DNA of 64,000 nucleotides from JAZSNL01 sp045536365. Its GTDB lineage: Bacteria > Bacillota_I > Bacilli_A > ML615J-28 > CAG-313. The notes under the pieces are model-generated. The model was given only the letters and a program-made list of their open reading frames with translations. It was not told the origin of the DNA and did not search any database. Below, in pieces: positions 43,064 through 53,224 of this stretch. The translations under genes and the position numbers were made by a program. The stretch is taken from contig JAZSNL010000020.1 of the NCBI GenBank assembly GCA_045536365.1, forward strand, positions 62,001 through 126,000. Direction: 5' to 3'. Numbering within the stretch: the first letter of the stretch is position 1; every line of letters begins with the position of its first letter.

Positions 43064-44089
43064 ATGGCTATAGAAAAAATCCATGTAGATGATGAACAAG
43101 TCAAAGGTGTCGGCCTTTCTAAGAAAGAGCTTGCTCGTCAAAAAAGACAAGAAAGAAAGTTAAAAAAATTCGGTATCAGAAATGAAGCCGAAATGGGTAA
43201 ATTAGAATTATTCTTCTATAGAATAGAAAAAAGACGTCGTATTAAAAGACGTAAGAGAGTCAGCAGAAGTAAAGCTGGTGACATTGCATTATTCTTATTG
43301 TTATTATTATTTGGTGCATTTAGTGCTTATCCTCTTGTTTATACAATTTGTGCAGCATTTAAACCTTTAAATGAATTATTCATTTATCCACCAAAATTAT
43401 TCGTAGAACATCCTACATTAGATAACTTCTTAGACTTATCAGTTCTAATGGAAGATTCATGGGTTCCGTTCTCAAGATATTTATTCAATACAGTATTTAT
43501 TACTTTAGCAGGTACAGTTGGTCACGTATTACTTGCGTCAATGGCAGCTTATCCACTTGCTAAATATAATTTCCCTGGTAGTAAGATTGTCTTTGGTTTA
43601 GTAGTTTATTCATTAATGTTCTCTGCAACAGTAACTTCTACTCCAAGATATATCGTATTTAGTTGTATTGGTTTAATAGATAATCAATTAGCTATTATCG
43701 TTCCGGCCTTTGCTTATTCATTAGGTCTATATTTGATGAGACAGTTTATGTCCGATATTAATATGGAATTAATTGAAGCAGCTAAGATTGACGGTGCAAA
43801 TGAATTCCAAATTTATTGGAAGATTATTATGCCGCTTGTTAAACCTGCTTGGTTAACATTAATTATTCTTTTATTCCAACAATTATGGAATACAGATGGT
43901 GGTACTTATATTTATAGTGAACAATTGAAACCTTTAAGTTATGCATTACACCAAATCGTATCTGGTGGTATTGCAAGAACAGGTACTTCAGCAGCTATCA
44001 TGTTAATTATGATGATTGTTCCAATTTCAGTATTTATCTTATCTCAAAGCCAAATTATTGAAACAATGGCTCACTCAGGTATGAAATAG
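43064..44089 (+). CDS. ABC sugar permease (MalG/UgpE type)
   Basis: A 341-residue partner of the preceding permease. About 65 basic N-terminal residues (KRRRIKRRKRVSRSK) come before six helices. The EAA loop is EAAKIDGANEFQIYWKIIMP. The start lies two bases after the partner's stop. Part of a MalFG-like heterodimer that needs a shared ATPase encoded elsewhere. Confidence 0.9.
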   Translation: MAIEKIHVDDEQVKGVGLSKKELARQKRQERKLKKFGIRNEAEMGKLELFFYRIEKRRRIKRRKRVSRSKAGDIALFLLLLLFGAFSAYPLVYTICAAFKPLNELFIYPPKLFVEHPTLDNFLDLSVLMEDSWVPFSRYLFNTVFITLAGTVGHVLLASMAAYPLAKYNFPGSKIVFGLVVYSLMFSATVTSTPRYIVFSCIGLIDNQLAIIVPAFAYSLGLYLMRQFMSDINMELIEAAKIDGANEFQIYWKIIMPLVKPAWLTLIILLFQQLWNTDGGTYIYSEQLKPLSYALHQIVSGGIARTGTSAAIMLIMMIVPISVFILSQSQIIETMAHSGMK

Positions 44090-44101
44090 GAGGTAGATGG
44101 T

Positions 44102-45892
44102 ATGAAAAGAACAAGAAAAATAATTATTACATGTTTAACATTAATTTTATTAGTTTTTAATGCATATGGTAGCGTAAATGCTATGTCATATACATATGAT
44201 TTCTGGAAAAATATTATCCCTTCTACTGAAGGTTTAGCTTATCGTGAAACTTATTATAGTAATACAATCTTAGATGAATTTGGTGAAGAAACAAATCTTG
44301 TATTAGATACATTAACAGATTTCTCTGTTTATGAAGGTAACATTTATTTATTAGATAGTCGTAAAACATATAATAAACAAATGTCATTTGCTGATTTAGC
44401 ACCTGGTGCTACTACAGCAGTAGCCTCAGTTAGTTCATTAATTATACTTAACCAAAATTTCCAATTCGTTAAGGAATTAGATGAATTTGAAATGACTGAT
44501 GCTGTAAAAGAAAAATTAGAAAAATATTATGGATTTACAACTCCATTAAATGAAATTACTTCTGCGCAATATACAGCACAAGAAGTTCCTGATAAAGCTC
44601 CTTATAGTGCTTCAAGTACTGATCCTAATAAAGCAGTATTAAGATTAGATGAAGCTCAAGGTGTTGAAGTTACAAGTGAAGGTATCTTTATTGCAGATAC
44701 TGAAAACTCAAGAATTTTAAAATTAAACTCTGAATATGTATGTGTTGATGTTTATTTAACACCTGCTGATTCAGCATTCACTCAATATAATAAAGAAGGT
44801 ATTGAGTTCGAAGAAGATGAAACTGCAATTCCATTTAAACCATTAAAAGTTACTGCAGTATCTGATGGTAGTATTTATTGTATTAGTAGAGATATTTATG
44901 AAGGTATTATCGAGTTCAATTTAGACACTGAATTTAATCGTTTCTTAGGTACAAATACAGTAGTTGCTAACCCATTAAAGAAATTCTGGGCTAAATTATT
45001 CTCTGAAGCTCAACTTTCTACAATGGAACTTGACTTACCTCCAATGTTTACAAATATTTGTGCAGATGAAAAAGGATTTATTTATGCAACATCTAAGCCA
45101 GATGCTGATGATACAGCAGCTTCTAAAGTTGTAAAAGCAATCAACAAATCTGGTAAAGACGTTATGAGAAGAAATGGATATGTTTTACCTGACGGTGACG
45201 TTGTATATCTATCAACTTCAAATGTTAAAGATGCCGTAACAGGTGCTTCAAGTATTATTGACGTTGCAATTAGTTCAACTGGTAACTTTACAATTGCAGA
45301 CGCAAATAGAGGTCGTATTTTTACTTATGATATCGAAGGTAACTTATTATACATTGCTGGTGAACAACCTGGTGGTCAAGGTAACTCTGGATCTGGTGGT
45401 TTATCAAATAGTATCTTAAATCCTTCAGCAATTAATTATTTATATCGTACAAATGAAGATGGTTCTTCAGAAGAATTATTATTAGTATTAGACCAAAAAT
45501 CTTCAAGTATCATTGTTTATGAAACTACAGAATTTGGTGAAACAGTTAATACAGCTACTTATTTATATCAAAATGGTATGATTGAAGAAGCTGAACAATA
45601 TTGGCGTAAAGCAGAAAAAATGAATACTAACTATGAACTTGCTTATTTAGGTATTGGTAAGAGTTTACTTCGTCAAGGTCGTTATGAAGAAGCTATGGAA
45701 TACTTTAAGAAAGCTCATAATGGTACTTATTATTCTAAAGCATTTAGTAATTATCGTGACAATGTATTAAAGGAAAATTTCAGTTGGATAATGACAGTTG
45801 CCATTATCGGTGTAGTAGGTATCTTTGTATATAAATACATTAAGTATGTTAATAAAAAACGTAATAGTGTTCCACAAGGAGGCGATGAATAA
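44102..45892 (+). CDS. membrane-anchored NHL-repeat/TPR protein
   Basis: A 596-residue exported protein. After a signal peptide, NHL-type propeller repeats are visible (GVEVTSEGIFIADTENSRIL, VAISSTGNFTIADANRGRI). A TPR follows near 515-545 (AYLGIGKSLLRQGRYEEAME), then one membrane helix and a short basic cytoplasmic tail. This family typically sits with YIP1 and DUF5696 genes beside carbohydrate ABC permeases in gut Firmicutes, as here. It may be a scaffold outside the membrane. No catalytic site seen. Confidence 0.75.
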   Translation: MKRTRKIIITCLTLILLVFNAYGSVNAMSYTYDFWKNIIPSTEGLAYRETYYSNTILDEFGEETNLVLDTLTDFSVYEGNIYLLDSRKTYNKQMSFADLAPGATTAVASVSSLIILNQNFQFVKELDEFEMTDAVKEKLEKYYGFTTPLNEITSAQYTAQEVPDKAPYSASSTDPNKAVLRLDEAQGVEVTSEGIFIADTENSRILKLNSEYVCVDVYLTPADSAFTQYNKEGIEFEEDETAIPFKPLKVTAVSDGSIYCISRDIYEGIIEFNLDTEFNRFLGTNTVVANPLKKFWAKLFSEAQLSTMELDLPPMFTNICADEKGFIYATSKPDADDTAASKVVKAINKSGKDVMRRNGYVLPDGDVVYLSTSNVKDAVTGASSIIDVAISSTGNFTIADANRGRIFTYDIEGNLLYIAGEQPGGQGNSGSGGLSNSILNPSAINYLYRTNEDGSSEELLLVLDQKSSSIIVYETTEFGETVNTATYLYQNGMIEEAEQYWRKAEKMNTNYELAYLGIGKSLLRQGRYEEAMEYFKKAHNGTYYSKAFSNYRDNVLKENFSWIMTVAIIGVVGIFVYKYIKYVNKKRNSVPQGGDE

Positions 45893-46731
45893 TGACAGTA
45901 TTTATAGTTGCAGCAATTGTAATAGCGGCATTATTAATCGCTATGATTGTTACAACATCAAAAGTAGGTGCTAGAGAATTAACTCCAAGCTCTGCTTTGG
46001 GTGTTGAAACTCGCGAGTATCCACTTGATGAAACTCGTAAAATTATTGATAAAAATTATGATGGTTATGATGAAAAACAAAAAGCTCGCAGAGCTAAAGT
46101 AAAAGAGTTTTTCTCTCACACATTTAAATTCCCATTATATTTAATGAGCCATCCTATTCAAGGATTTAATGAATTTAAAACTGAGAAAAAGGCTAGAATG
46201 TCAGTTGCAATATTTATTCTAATCTTATTTGTATTAGAGGAAATAGTCGCTTACAAATATTTAGGTCCTGTTATCAATACAAATAACCCTCAAAAGTTTA
46301 ACAGTTTAGAAATTTTAGCATTCAGTGTTGGTCCAGTTGTTTTATTAACAGTATCTAACTGGTCTGTTACAACACTAATGGATGGTAAAGGTAAAATGAA
46401 GGAAATCTTCATGTTATGTTGTTATTCATTATTCCCAGTAGTTATGCTTGGTTTCTTACACATTGCGTTAAGTAATGTTATGATTGAAGATGAAAAACAA
46501 ATTATCTTAGTATTAAAAATTATATCTTGGGTATTAACTGCTTATATGGCTTTCATGGGCTTAGTAGTAATCCATGAATATAGTATTATTAAAACAATTG
46601 GTTCAATTATTTTGACAGTAGTTGCGGCTTGCGTAATTATGTTCGTATGTCTATTAATATTTGACTTAGTAGAACAAATTTACGGTTTCATCTATTCTTT
46701 ATATGATGAAATTTCCGCAAGATACTTCTAG
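45892..46731 (+). CDS. YIP1-family membrane protein
   Basis: A 279-residue protein with an N-terminal helix, a charged cytoplasmic part (about 25-90) and five C-terminal helices. The segment beginning PLYLMSHPIQGFNEFKTEKK is the Yip1 domain entry. Start and previous stop overlap (TAATG), so it is coupled to the NHL/TPR gene. Function in bacteria is unknown; its constant partners suggest an accessory role for the transporter. Confidence 0.75.
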   Translation: MTVFIVAAIVIAALLIAMIVTTSKVGARELTPSSALGVETREYPLDETRKIIDKNYDGYDEKQKARRAKVKEFFSHTFKFPLYLMSHPIQGFNEFKTEKKARMSVAIFILILFVLEEIVAYKYLGPVINTNNPQKFNSLEILAFSVGPVVLLTVSNWSVTTLMDGKGKMKEIFMLCCYSLFPVVMLGFLHIALSNVMIEDEKQIILVLKIISWVLTAYMAFMGLVVIHEYSIIKTIGSIILTVVAACVIMFVCLLIFDLVEQIYGFIYSLYDEISARYF

Positions 46732-46745
46732 GAGGTGTAGACGTT

Positions 46746-49700
46746 ATGAGAAAGACAGCTTTAGGTTCACTTCTTAAGAAAATTATTTTATTCGTTTTAT
46801 TAGTAACAGTCGTTCTTGTAGGTTCAATTTTCTTACTTGATAAATATCCTAGTAAGAAAATTAATGGTGGTGAAAATGTATATGCTGATGAATATTGGCA
46901 AAATTTAGATGGATTCAAACATTATTCAGAATGGGAAGAACCAACTCATAAATATAATTATTTAAAAGCTGAATATGTATCTCCATTTAAAAACAATATG
47001 ACATTAGATGAACTTCTTGCGGCTGCAAGATATTATGAAGAGTTATTCACTGTTACAGCTCAATATCGTGTTGATAAAACAACAACTTCAAATGAGATTG
47101 AAGATGTATTGAAATCGTATTATAAAGGTAATATTTATGAATACGTATTAAACGTATTTGGTAAATCTTATTCTGCAGCTAATCCTAGTGCTGCAGCAGC
47201 AGCTCATGGAAAATTAGTAGCTTTAGGTTATACTGGAACTGAAGCAGATTTAGTTGCATTAGTTCAAGACTTAGCTAATTTATCAAAGACTTTTGAAACA
47301 TTAGTTCAAAATGGAATTAAAGAAGAAAATTGCTACGAATTAATTTCTATTTTATTTAATGATAGTTTCTTAGAAGAAGGTTCATTATATGCTATCTCTC
47401 AAGAAGCTGGTTATACAGGTGATATTAACCAATGGGTATTAGAAATTCTTGGTGTTGTTAAAAATAATCCTGCTGATATGTATGCTACTTTAGTTGGATT
47501 AGGTTATGCTGGTACAGAAAATGAATTTGTTGAAATCATTAAAAATGTTGACAAGCTTAATGATAAATATTTCGATCACGCGTATGCTTTCATGACTGAA
47601 ATTGAATTTGCAAACCTATTGCTTAATGATACAGGTAATGCAAATAGAAAATCAGCATATGAAATTGTATCTTCTTACGATGAAGTATTACTTCAAGAAT
47701 TACAAGCTAAATTAGTTGAATTAACTGCAATAGTAGAAAAGGTTGATCAAAGATTATTAGCTCTTCCTGGATGGATAGAATATTTAAGAGATACTTTATA
47801 TGGTGGATACCTAAAAGTATTAGAAAATGATCGTTTTGAATTATATTTCCAAGTTTATAACACATTCTTTAAACTTGTAGATAAAGAAACAGGCAATGAA
47901 TGGTATTCAAATCCTGAAGATCCATCTGCAGCACAAAGTGTTATTTTAAGTATTAACTATTCTAAATTAGGTGGTGTAGCTGGTACATTTAATAACTATA
48001 AAGATTCTGTTGCGGATCATGATATTGATAATACAAGTGATGCATTAGTTCCTAATTTCTATACTAAATTTGATAAAATTGGTAATAAAATTCAAGTTTA
48101 TTATGTTATGGAAGACCGTAACATTAATATGAACGCATTCCCTCGTTATATTTCTGCGACTCGTTTTGAGGAGTTATTAGAAAGAAATAAACAAATTGCA
48201 GCAAGCGGTGCAGTTGATAGTAAAGGTGCAAAGATTGTTGATATTAAGAAAGATAAAGATATTCTTGGTAAACTTACATTATCTTACTTTGGTATCGTTA
48301 ATGCTGATGATGAATTAAATAAAAAAGGTTATGACTATTATGAATTAGCTGGATATAGTACTGGTTTAGGTTATACAGCTAAGAAAGAATTATATCGTTG
48401 GATGTATGAATGGATGGGTTATACTGCAGAAGATTTAGCTAAAGATAACGCTGAATTTGATGTCCAAGTTAAAGATACTAAATATGTTATCAGTGCTGGA
48501 ATTGAATATTCTTTAACTGATGAAGGATTAAAGATTATGGTTCCTGGTAATTCAATTATCGATACTGAAGATGCTCCTGCAACTACAGTTGATGTATTAC
48601 CATTCTTTACAGCAGTTGATAATGAAACTGAAGGATATACAATTATTCCTGATGGTTCAGGTGCATTATTAAATCATAATAATGGTAAATATGAAGGATA
48701 TCCAAGTTATACTCAAAGAGTTTATTCAACAGATTTAACTACTGTTTCTGAAGTTAAACAAACAGAAGCTAATGATGTAATGTTCCCTATGTTTGCAGTT
48801 GTTAATACTGAACCTGCTTCAGGTATCTTATATGAATGTGAACAAGGTGGCGGACAATTAAAATTAAATGCGGACGTTTCTGGTCGTGGTGGAAGTAAAT
48901 ATAATACACAAAGTTTCACTATCTTCTTAAGAGAAATGAAATATATTTATATTGGTCCTTCTTATGCCCGTAAGGAAATGGCTAAATGGACAACATCAAA
49001 AGTTACAGATGATTTCATCTTTAACGCAATTGTATTGGATGAAGAAGAATTAAATTATTCTGCTGTTGCTAAAAAGTATCGTGAAATTTTAATAGATCGT
49101 TATGATTTAGAAGAAAATGATACTACTGATAAAGCAGTTCTTGATTTAGATGTAGTTGGTGCTTATGAATTTGATAATAACTTTGCAGGTATTCCTTATA
49201 CTGATTATGATTCATTAACAACATTTGCTCAATTACAAGAAATGTTAGATGCATATAAAGATTTAGGTGTTAAAGATATTAATGTATTCTATTTAGGCTG
49301 GCGTGATAGTGGTTTATTAAATAAAACATTTAAGAATATTAAAATTAGTAATCTTTTAGGTTCTAAGAAAGATTTCTTAAAATTAGTTGAAAATAATAAA
49401 AGAAATGTTACAATTTATCCTTATTTAAGTTTTGGTTTAGTTAATAAATATCAAGAATCATTTGGTCAAGCTCATTACACTACAAGAAGTGTAGATGGTA
49501 AATATGTTATTTCTTATCCTTATGATTTAAACTCTAACCTTTATAATAAAAAAGGTAATAAAATGATGGCTGTTTCTCCACATTACTATCAAGTATTAAT
49601 GGAAAAACTAGTTAAGAATTATGAAAAAGCATTAGGTATTGAAAGTATCTCTTTAGATTACTTAGGATCAAAACTTTCTGGTGATTATAAGAAAAATCAA

Positions 49701-50294
49701 GAAGTATTTAAAATCCAAGCTATTCAAGAACAAATTAATGTATTAGAATATGCAAATGCAAATGGATTAACAAAGATGAATTTATATGCTCCTTATCCAT
49801 ATGCATTTAAATATGTTGATAATGCGAAAGATATTCCGTATGAAACTACAAAATACGAAATATTAGATAACTCAATTCCTTTCTATCAATTAGTAGTTAG
49901 TGGTTTATTTGATTATTCTGGTCAAAGCATTAACGCAAATAGTGAAAAAGGAATTCAAGAACATATTATGAGAATTATTGAAACTGGTTCAAATATCGCA
50001 TTTACATTCTCATATGATAATTCTTCTGAATTATTAAATACTGATTATAATACTTATTTCTATACTACTTATACTGAATGGTTAGAAGATGTAGAAGAAG
50101 TATATAATACAATCGAAGCTACAGGTATTAGTCGTTGTCAATTAACAAAACACGAAATTGTTGGTGAAAATGTATATCGTGTAACATATACAAACAATGT
50201 TGAAACTATTCAAATTGTTCTTAACTATTCTCGTGTAAGTGTTAATGTTGATGGATGGGTAATTCCTGCAAAGAGTTTCAGAGTAGTAGGATAG
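46746..50294 (+). CDS. DUF5696-type large surface protein
   Basis: A 1182-residue protein with an N-terminal anchor (11-31). The region about 140-275 holds two copies of a short helical repeat ending in GYTGTEADLVALVQDL and GYAGTENEFVEIIKNV. Beta-rich parts follow (TVDVLPFFTAVDNETEGYTI, then IPDGSGALLNHNNG), and a barrel-like C-terminal half with VFYLGWRDSGLL and IYPYLSFGLVN. I assign DUF5696 from this pattern and from its place between the two permease pairs. It may bind or process the glycan outside. AGGAGGTG precedes the start. Confidence 0.7.
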   Translation: MRKTALGSLLKKIILFVLLVTVVLVGSIFLLDKYPSKKINGGENVYADEYWQNLDGFKHYSEWEEPTHKYNYLKAEYVSPFKNNMTLDELLAAARYYEELFTVTAQYRVDKTTTSNEIEDVLKSYYKGNIYEYVLNVFGKSYSAANPSAAAAAHGKLVALGYTGTEADLVALVQDLANLSKTFETLVQNGIKEENCYELISILFNDSFLEEGSLYAISQEAGYTGDINQWVLEILGVVKNNPADMYATLVGLGYAGTENEFVEIIKNVDKLNDKYFDHAYAFMTEIEFANLLLNDTGNANRKSAYEIVSSYDEVLLQELQAKLVELTAIVEKVDQRLLALPGWIEYLRDTLYGGYLKVLENDRFELYFQVYNTFFKLVDKETGNEWYSNPEDPSAAQSVILSINYSKLGGVAGTFNNYKDSVADHDIDNTSDALVPNFYTKFDKIGNKIQVYYVMEDRNINMNAFPRYISATRFEELLERNKQIAASGAVDSKGAKIVDIKKDKDILGKLTLSYFGIVNADDELNKKGYDYYELAGYSTGLGYTAKKELYRWMYEWMGYTAEDLAKDNAEFDVQVKDTKYVISAGIEYSLTDEGLKIMVPGNSIIDTEDAPATTVDVLPFFTAVDNETEGYTIIPDGSGALLNHNNGKYEGYPSYTQRVYSTDLTTVSEVKQTEANDVMFPMFAVVNTEPASGILYECEQGGGQLKLNADVSGRGGSKYNTQSFTIFLREMKYIYIGPSYARKEMAKWTTSKVTDDFIFNAIVLDEEELNYSAVAKKYREILIDRYDLEENDTTDKAVLDLDVVGAYEFDNNFAGIPYTDYDSLTTFAQLQEMLDAYKDLGVKDINVFYLGWRDSGLLNKTFKNIKISNLLGSKKDFLKLVENNKRNVTIYPYLSFGLVNKYQESFGQAHYTTRSVDGKYVISYPYDLNSNLYNKKGNKMMAVSPHYYQVLMEKLVKNYEKALGIESISLDYLGSKLSGDYKKNQEVFKIQAIQEQINVLEYANANGLTKMNLYAPYPYAFKYVDNAKDIPYETTKYEILDNSIPFYQLVVSGLFDYSGQSINANSEKGIQEHIMRIIETGSNIAFTFSYDNSSELLNTDYNTYFYTTYTEWLEDVEEVYNTIEATGISRCQLTKHEIVGENVYRVTYTNNVETIQIVLNYSRVSVNVDGWVIPAKSFRVVG

Positions 50295-50303
50295 GAGGTA
50301 GCT

Positions 50304-51434
50304 ATGAAAGAAAAAATAGGTAAATTTTTCAATAAAATTAAAGAATTTTTCCAAAACGTTTTCTCTAAGTTCATGAGTTGGTATCGTACTTCATGGTTAC
50401 AAAAAGGTCTATCTATATTCTGGCATTATTTTAGTTATATATTCTGGCCATTTAAATGGTTAAAGTCAAAGACATATGATAAATTAAGATATGAACAACA
50501 AAAAGTTGTTGTATCAATTATCTTTGTTGCTCCTGTGGTAATTGGTTTCTTATTATTCTTCTTATATCCGCTTATAATGTCACTTTATTATTCATTAAGT
50601 ACAGTACAAATTGACAAAGCAACTGGTGAAATGATTATTCACTTTGGTAAAGGTTTCTTATTAGATCATAAGAATGCTGGTGATTATACACAACCAATTA
50701 ATGACTTATTATATAACTATAAATATATTTTCTTTGAAAGTAGTGATTACTACTTAAAAGAATTAGCAACAACAATCGGTGATACATTTATTGATACAGT
50801 TGTTATAACTATCTTTAGTTTATTAGTAGCAGTTTTATTAAATACTAACTTTAAAGGTAGAGGTGCTGTAAGAGCAATCTTCTTCTTACCAGTTATCTTT
50901 AACTCTGAAGCTGTTACAGCTGCAACAGAAACAGCATCATCTGCCGTATCACAAATGGCTGCGGCAGGCAAAGGTGTATTTGCAGGTATCTTTGATATTA
51001 AAGTGTTCCTACAAGGACTTCATGTTCCTCCAACACTAGTAACTTTCCTTGGAAATATCACTTCTACAATTTATGATGTTATTTCTTATTCAGGTGTTCA
51101 AATCTTAATTTTCTTAGCTGCAATTCAATCTGTTTCTAAACAATTATATGAAGCTGCAACTATGGAAGGTGCTACTAAATATGAGCAATTCTGGAAAATT
51201 ACATTACCAATGGTTTCTCCTATGATGATTCCAGTTGTTGTATATTCAGTTGTGGATTCATTCTTACGTTCTGATATCAACAATATCATTGATAAATATG
51301 GTTCTTCTGGTACTTCAGATTACGGTATTTATTCAGCAATGTCTTGGTCTTATATGATTTCCGCAATAGCTTTACTGGGTGTAATGATGTTATTCTTAAG
51401 AAAGGTGGTATTCTATTATGACAAGAAAAACTAA
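50304..51434 (+). CDS. ABC sugar permease, second pair, MalF-type
   Basis: A 376-residue permease with an amphipathic N-terminal extension (1-65), then helices from VVVSIIFVAPVVIGFLLFF. The EAA loop is EAATMEGATKYEQFWKITLP. An insertion rich in Ala/Thr/Ser (AVTAATETASSAVSQMAAAG) lies between helices 3 and 4. Starts ten bases after the DUF5696 gene and overlaps its partner permease by 17 bases. Confidence 0.9.
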   Translation: MKEKIGKFFNKIKEFFQNVFSKFMSWYRTSWLQKGLSIFWHYFSYIFWPFKWLKSKTYDKLRYEQQKVVVSIIFVAPVVIGFLLFFLYPLIMSLYYSLSTVQIDKATGEMIIHFGKGFLLDHKNAGDYTQPINDLLYNYKYIFFESSDYYLKELATTIGDTFIDTVVITIFSLLVAVLLNTNFKGRGAVRAIFFLPVIFNSEAVTAATETASSAVSQMAAAGKGVFAGIFDIKVFLQGLHVPPTLVTFLGNITSTIYDVISYSGVQILIFLAAIQSVSKQLYEAATMEGATKYEQFWKITLPMVSPMMIPVVVYSVVDSFLRSDINNIIDKYGSSGTSDYGIYSAMSWSYMISAIALLGVMMLFLRKVVFYYDKKN

Positions 51435-52494
51435 TAAGCTTACCATTAAAGAACAATCTCAACAAACTTATGCGGCTATTAAAGAAGAATTATCTAATCC
51501 AATTCAACGTGCTGTGTTAGGTAGAAAATTTGGTGCTGGTGCAGGTAGTATCTTAAGAGGATTTGTTTTCTTCGGTTTAGCATTTATTATCTTATTCCCA
51601 ATTTTTCAACAACTTGTTATGGCGATTAAGAGTCCTGATGATTTACTAGATCCTCTTGTAAACTATATTCCTCAAAATTTATCTACAATTAATATTCAAA
51701 TTGCGATGAAATTATTGGATTATTGGCGTTCATTATTTAATAACGTTAAAATGGCAACATTAACAACAATATTCCAATTATTCTCAACTGCTTTAGCGGG
51801 TTACGCTTTTGCAAGATTAAGATTTAAAGGAATTAATATTATCTTCCTAGCAGTTATGTTAACTTTAATTGTTCCACCTCAAGCAGTATCTTTATCAAGA
51901 TCTTTATACTTAGCTGATTTTGATATCTTCGGTATCTTTAAAGCATTAACAGGTAGTAGTTTATCTTTAAAGGGTCAAGGCAAGGATGAAGTATTATATG
52001 TAATGGCTGCAACAGGTCAAGGTATTAAAGCAGCATTAGCAGTGTTTATCTTTACACAATTCTTTAGAGGTATCCCTATTGAATTAGAAGAATCTGCTCA
52101 AATTGACGGTGCTGGTGTATTCAGAACTTTCTGGTCTGTAATGTTACCAAATGCTCGTGGTGCAATTATAACTGTTGCTTTATTCTCATTTGTATGGCAA
52201 TGGAATGATAGTTATTATATTCAAATATATCAATTAAATAGTAACGATTTCCCTATCATGACGTTTAGATTATTGAACGTTGCTGAATGGATTGGTAACC
52301 TACTAAAGGACCCACAATTTAAAGATTTCGTTGACGGCCTTGTAAGTAGTGACGATATTAAAGCTAATGGTAACTTCTCAGCTGTTATCGCCAATACTTG
52401 TGCGTTATTAATGATGACTCCATTATTAATAGCTTACTTATTTGTTCAAAAACAATTCGTTGAAGGCGTTGAACGTAGTGGTATTGTAGGATAA
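51418..52494 (+). CDS. ABC sugar permease, second pair, MalG-type
   Basis: A 358-residue permease. The EAA loop is ESAQIDGAGVFRTFWSVMLP. The ATG at 51418 is inside the previous gene and follows AAAGGTGG. A long loop after helix 4 (KALTGSSLSLKGQGKDE) differs from the first pair's partner. Together with 50304-51434 it forms a second translocator in the same operon. Confidence 0.9.
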   Translation: MTRKTNKLTIKEQSQQTYAAIKEELSNPIQRAVLGRKFGAGAGSILRGFVFFGLAFIILFPIFQQLVMAIKSPDDLLDPLVNYIPQNLSTINIQIAMKLLDYWRSLFNNVKMATLTTIFQLFSTALAGYAFARLRFKGINIIFLAVMLTLIVPPQAVSLSRSLYLADFDIFGIFKALTGSSLSLKGQGKDEVLYVMAATGQGIKAALAVFIFTQFFRGIPIELEESAQIDGAGVFRTFWSVMLPNARGAIITVALFSFVWQWNDSYYIQIYQLNSNDFPIMTFRLLNVAEWIGNLLKDPQFKDFVDGLVSSDDIKANGNFSAVIANTCALLMMTPLLIAYLFVQKQFVEGVERSGIVG

Positions 52495-52518
52495 TATTTA
52501 ATTATAAGGAGAATGGGT

Positions 52519-53205
52519 ATGAAAACAAGTCAAAGAATAAAAGAGAAAATTTTAAATTTTTTGGATTATTTATTTAGGCTTGTTATGATCAATGTTTTGA
52601 TCATCGTGCCTTCATTCTCCTTTATTTTTATATATTCGTATTTTGAAAATGTTCAAGATATATGGTTATATATTACATTAATCCCTGTGCTGTTATATTT
52701 TATTCCTGGTATAGTTGCAGGTTTTGCTTGTGTGAAAATGTATGAAGATAGTGGATGTACTGGTATTTTTAAAGAATTTTTTCAATTTTTTAAAAAGTTT
52801 TATGTGAAATCGTTAATATTAACTTTAATAGTAGTAGTATCTGGTTTATTATTTGGAAATAGTGCAATTTATTTTTATAGTCAAATCTCATATGGTGTTA
52901 TTAATGTAATTGGCTTTTTTATAAGTGTTTCGGTGATATTGGTAATGTTATTCGCGGTAATACATATTCCTTTATCAATAGTGTATTTTGAAAATTTAAG
53001 ATTAATAGATTGTATAAAAACTGCTTTTTTAATGGCATATAAAAATATTTGGAAAACAATTTTAATGATGATTTCGTTAATAATATTAATCTTAATTGAT
53101 ACAACTGTCGTATATTTTATGGCTATAATTGGAATTAGTCTTCCAATATATGTGTTGGTTAAAATACCTTTTAGGCAATATATAACCATATATCGTAAAT
53201 TATAA
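52519..53205 (+). CDS. DUF624/YesL-family membrane protein
   Basis: A 228-residue protein with about five membrane helices. ATG 52519 has AAGGAG at the right distance, whereas the ATG at 52513 is too close. The pattern NFLDYLFRLVMINVLIIVPS, a Gly/Pro-turn near 70 and KIPFRQYITIYRK at the end matches YesL-like proteins, which accompany carbohydrate ABC permeases. Role unknown. The DNA is more AT-rich and less codon-optimised than the permease genes before it. Confidence 0.75.
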   Translation: MKTSQRIKEKILNFLDYLFRLVMINVLIIVPSFSFIFIYSYFENVQDIWLYITLIPVLLYFIPGIVAGFACVKMYEDSGCTGIFKEFFQFFKKFYVKSLILTLIVVVSGLLFGNSAIYFYSQISYGVINVIGFFISVSVILVMLFAVIHIPLSIVYFENLRLIDCIKTAFLMAYKNIWKTILMMISLIILILIDTTVVYFMAIIGISLPIYVLVKIPFRQYITIYRKL

Positions 53206-53224
53206 AAAGAAATGGAGAATAAAT

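Noticed and set aside
52881..53189. Minus-strand frames inside the YesL-like gene
   Set aside because: Antisense shadows of an Ile-rich membrane protein gene.
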